Shown: in pieces, positions 22,062 to 23,352 of the stretch | Layout: each line of letters starts with the position of its first letter | How positions within the stretch are numbered: position 1 is the first letter of the stretch | Assembly: GCA_934845495.1 (NCBI GenBank) | Contig: CAKWRB010000003.1 | Location: 1 to 23,352 of the forward strand | Length of the DNA: 23,352 nt | Direction of reading: 5' to 3' | Source: an uncultured bacterium | GTDB lineage: Bacteria > Bacillota > Clostridia > Oscillospirales > Ruminococcaceae | Translations under genes and position numbers: made by a program | Notes under the pieces: generated by a model | Database searches by the model: none | What the model saw: the letters and a program-made list of their open reading frames with translations, nothing else | What the model was told of the DNA's origin: nothing

Positions 22062-22086
22062 TACCGGGATACCCGACGGTTTGCAA
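22058..22086 (-). promoter_or_regulatory. Sigma-A promoter of the mtaD-like gene
   Basis: Minus strand TTGCAA (22086-22081), 17-base spacer, TATAAT (22063-22058), 44 bases before the ATG. Confidence 0.9.
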
Positions 22087-22122
22087 GGGGGACGGCTGTT
22101 CCGGGATAAAAACCAAACCCCA

Positions 22123-22151
22123 TCGACTTTTCTGCTTTATTGTGGTAGAAT
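22123..22151 (+). promoter_or_regulatory. Promoter of the small secreted protein gene
   Basis: TCGACT (22123-22128), 17-base spacer ending in TGG, TAGAAT (22146-22151): weak -35, extended -10. The leader to 22220 carries a strong hairpin. Confidence 0.65.
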
Positions 22152-22163
22152 GGCAATAACCCC

Positions 22164-22188
22164 CCTGTGGCGATGCATCGCCTGCAGG
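22164..22188 (+). other. Palindromic hairpin in the leader of the secreted protein gene
   Basis: GGCGATGCATCGCC (22169-22182) is a perfect 14-base palindrome, extended by CCTG and CAGG arms on either side with a small bulge. It lies between the predicted transcription start and the ribosome site, so it could stabilise the mRNA or bind a protein as DNA. Confidence 0.5.
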
Positions 22189-22219
22189 GTGAAAAAAGTG
22201 TGAAAAGGAGGAACCCTCT

Positions 22220-22831
22220 ATGCGCAGAACCATTCTCCCGCTGGCGATGGCCGCCCTGCTGACCGCCGGCCTTGCCTCCCCGTCCCTGGCTGCTGAACCG
22301 GCGGCCCAGTACCCGGCTGCCGCTGCACAGGCCGCAGCCGCCGGCAGTGACTACACCTACGAAGAGCTGCTCACCTGCCTGACGGCGGCAGGCTGCACCG
22401 AAGCCGAAGCCCTGGCCTATGCCGGAAAGCCGGTAAAAGCCCCGGAGGGTGCAGCGGTGCGGTACAGCCCCTTGCGCCTGGAGCGCTTTGACGGCGCCGA
22501 ACAGCCGCCGGTGCAGTGCCTGGTGCTGGCGGCGCTGGAATATGCCCCCGGCTGTGCCGAACCCCGGTCGATTCTGGCGGTGCGCAGCCCCATGGCCCTG
22601 ACCGAGGACGGCTCCGCTGCTGCCGGGCAGGTCTTTGCCGCCCTCTACTCCGGGCGGAATGTGCAGTGTATCCTCACCGGCGGCGCCCCTGCCAGCGGCG
22701 AAAGCCCCCAGTGGACTGCCACCGGCTGGATCTTCCCCGGAGACACCGGCGAAGCCTTCACCCCCGGAGAAGACCAGACCGCCCTGTACTCTGCCCAGGC
22801 CGAGCTGTTCTTCCCCAGCCTGGAAAAATAA
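22220..22831 (+). CDS. Small secreted protein of unknown function
   Basis: A 203-residue protein with a clear Sec signal peptide (MRRT basic start, hydrophobic 6-20, cleavage likely after SLA-A near residues 24-25). No lipobox Cys is present, so it is probably released or loosely held. An Ala-rich spacer (25-42) leads to a helical segment YTYEELLTCLTAAGCTEAEAL (45-65) and then a strand-rich C-terminal domain (about 78-200). I recognise no family. AAGGAGG lies 8 bases before the ATG. It has its own promoter, divergent from the mtaD-like gene, and shares a terminator with the converging pepT gene. Confidence 0.82.
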   Translation: MRRTILPLAMAALLTAGLASPSLAAEPAAQYPAAAAQAAAAGSDYTYEELLTCLTAAGCTEAEALAYAGKPVKAPEGAAVRYSPLRLERFDGAEQPPVQCLVLAALEYAPGCAEPRSILAVRSPMALTEDGSAAAGQVFAALYSGRNVQCILTGGAPASGESPQWTATGWIFPGDTGEAFTPGEDQTALYSAQAELFFPSLEK

Positions 22832-22854
22832 CCGCTCCCTTTGTCGGAGCAGCA

Positions 22855-22882
22855 AAAAAGGAGCCGGTTCCGGCCCCTTTTT
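22855..22882. terminator. Bidirectional terminator between secreted-protein gene and pepT
   Basis: AAAAAGG, GCCG, loop GTTC, CGGC, CCTTTTT with one A-C mismatch in the stem. A-run and T-run flank it on opposite sides. Confidence 0.8.
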
Positions 22883-22896
22883 CTTTTGGGGGGAAA

Positions 22897-23352
22897 TTAG
22901 AGGGCAGCGTAACCCTTGACGATCTCCAGGGCGATCTGGACGCACTGCTCCATGTTCTCCTTGGTGTTGCACTCATACCGGCCGTGGGCATTGCAGCCGC
23001 CGGTGCCCAGGTTCGGGCAGGGCAGACCCATGTAGCTCAGGGTGGCGCCGTCGGTGCCGCCGCGGATGGGCACGGTAACCGGGGTCAGGCCAGCGGTGCG
23101 GATGGCCTGCTCAGCGATGGTGATGACCTCAAACACCGGCAGGATCTTCTCACGCATATTGCGGTAGGTGTGGGTGATCTCCACGGTGACGGTGCCCTCG
23201 CCATACCGGTCGTTGAGGAAGGCAGCGGCCTTCTGCATGGTTTCGCCCCGGGCAGCCAGCTTGTCGCTGTCGTGATCCCGAAGGATGTAGGTACAGTGGC
23301 TCTCCTCGGTGCCGCCGTGCAGCTCGTTCATGTGGTAGAAGCCCTCGTACCC
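22897..23352 (-). CDS. pepT: Peptidase T, 3' part (cut by window end)
   Basis: The C-terminal 151 residues of an M20B tripeptide aminopeptidase, which removes the N-terminal residue from tripeptides with zinc. The frame is open to the window edge (upstream residues GYEGFYH precede the first Met at 23331), so the gene starts beyond 23352. Diagnostic for PepT are HGGTEESHCTYILRDHD, ITHTYRNM, VPIRGGTDGATLSYMGLPCP and the final metal His in NAHGRYE. Full-length PepT is about 410 residues, so about 63% is missing. The first visible Met is internal and is not the start. Confidence 0.95.
   Translation of the reverse strand, partial: GYEGFYHMNELHGGTEESHCTYILRDHDSDKLAARGETMQKAAAFLNDRYGEGTVTVEITHTYRNMREKILPVFEVITIAEQAIRTAGLTPVTVPIRGGTDGATLSYMGLPCPNLGTGGCNAHGRYECNTKENMEQCVQIALEIVKGYAAL

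Noticed and set aside
19807..22203. A 798-codon plus-strand frame across two minus-strand genes
   Set aside because: It runs antisense through the lipoprotein gene, its promoter, a terminator and the mtaD-like gene, with shadow-type composition rich in Gly, His and Gln.

Overview
The window (about 23.4 kb, G+C-rich, strong Shine-Dalgarno sites, classical sigma-A promoters and intrinsic terminators) looks like chromosome of a spore-forming, gut-type clostridial Firmicute, most likely Oscillospiraceae/Ruminococcaceae (a Subdoligranulum/Gemmiger/Faecalibacterium-like relative). The support is a spoVAC-spoVAD-spoVAE operon, a PdaA-type cortex deacetylase, an initiator tRNA of bacterial type, and many peptide- and amino-acid-degrading enzymes. 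Genus is inference. I see no phage, transposase, CRISPR array or rRNA.

Layout. 1-1.4 kb: an M20D amidohydrolase. 1.45-2.4 kb (-): PdaA-like deacetylase. 2.75-4.5 kb (+): Na/Pi cotransporter with a PhoU-like tail. 4.7-8.4 kb (-): a membrane-anchored Cache-like sensor without output domain, a MATE exporter, a HAD-IIA phosphatase and a C_GCAxxG_C_C protein, mostly with their own promoters. 8.6-11.4 kb (+): two-gene operon of lipoproteins, the first with a GerMN-like segment. 11.5-13.8 kb (-): YbaK-type tRNA deacylase, a candidate ~100-nt structured ncRNA, tadA, and a CPBP intramembrane protease. 14.1-16.0 kb (+): spoVAC-D-E. 16.13 kb: tRNA-fMet with promoter and terminator. 16.25-16.68 kb: gene-free, hairpin-rich repeat DNA. 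16.8-18.1 kb (+): CyuA/L-cysteine desulfidase family protein that lacks the conserved GCTEP cysteine. 18.15-18.39 kb: tandem 105-bp-period repeat related to DNA upstream of the CyuA-like gene. 18.4-19.5 kb (+): M42 aminopeptidase. 19.6-22.0 kb (-): lipoprotein and an MTA/SAH deaminase-type amidohydrolase. 22.2-22.8 kb (+): small secreted protein. 22.9 kb to the end (-): 3' part of peptidase T.

How the genes fit together. Two themes recur: sporulation (PdaA makes muramic-delta-lactam in the cortex; SpoVA proteins move dipicolinic acid; a GerMN-like lipoprotein may be related), and scavenging of peptides, sulfur amino acids and nucleosides (M20D, M42, PepT, CyuA-like, MTA/SAH deaminase). Translation fidelity is served by TadA, YbaK and tRNA-fMet. 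Most units are short, one to three genes, and are separated by hairpin terminators that often serve two converging genes.

Best candidates for something undescribed are the small RNA at about 12020-12120 (-), with its own extended -10 promoter, two nested stems and a 17-bp terminator that also houses the next gene's -35 element; the repeat family bracketing the CyuA-like gene; and that gene's Cys-to-Val change.
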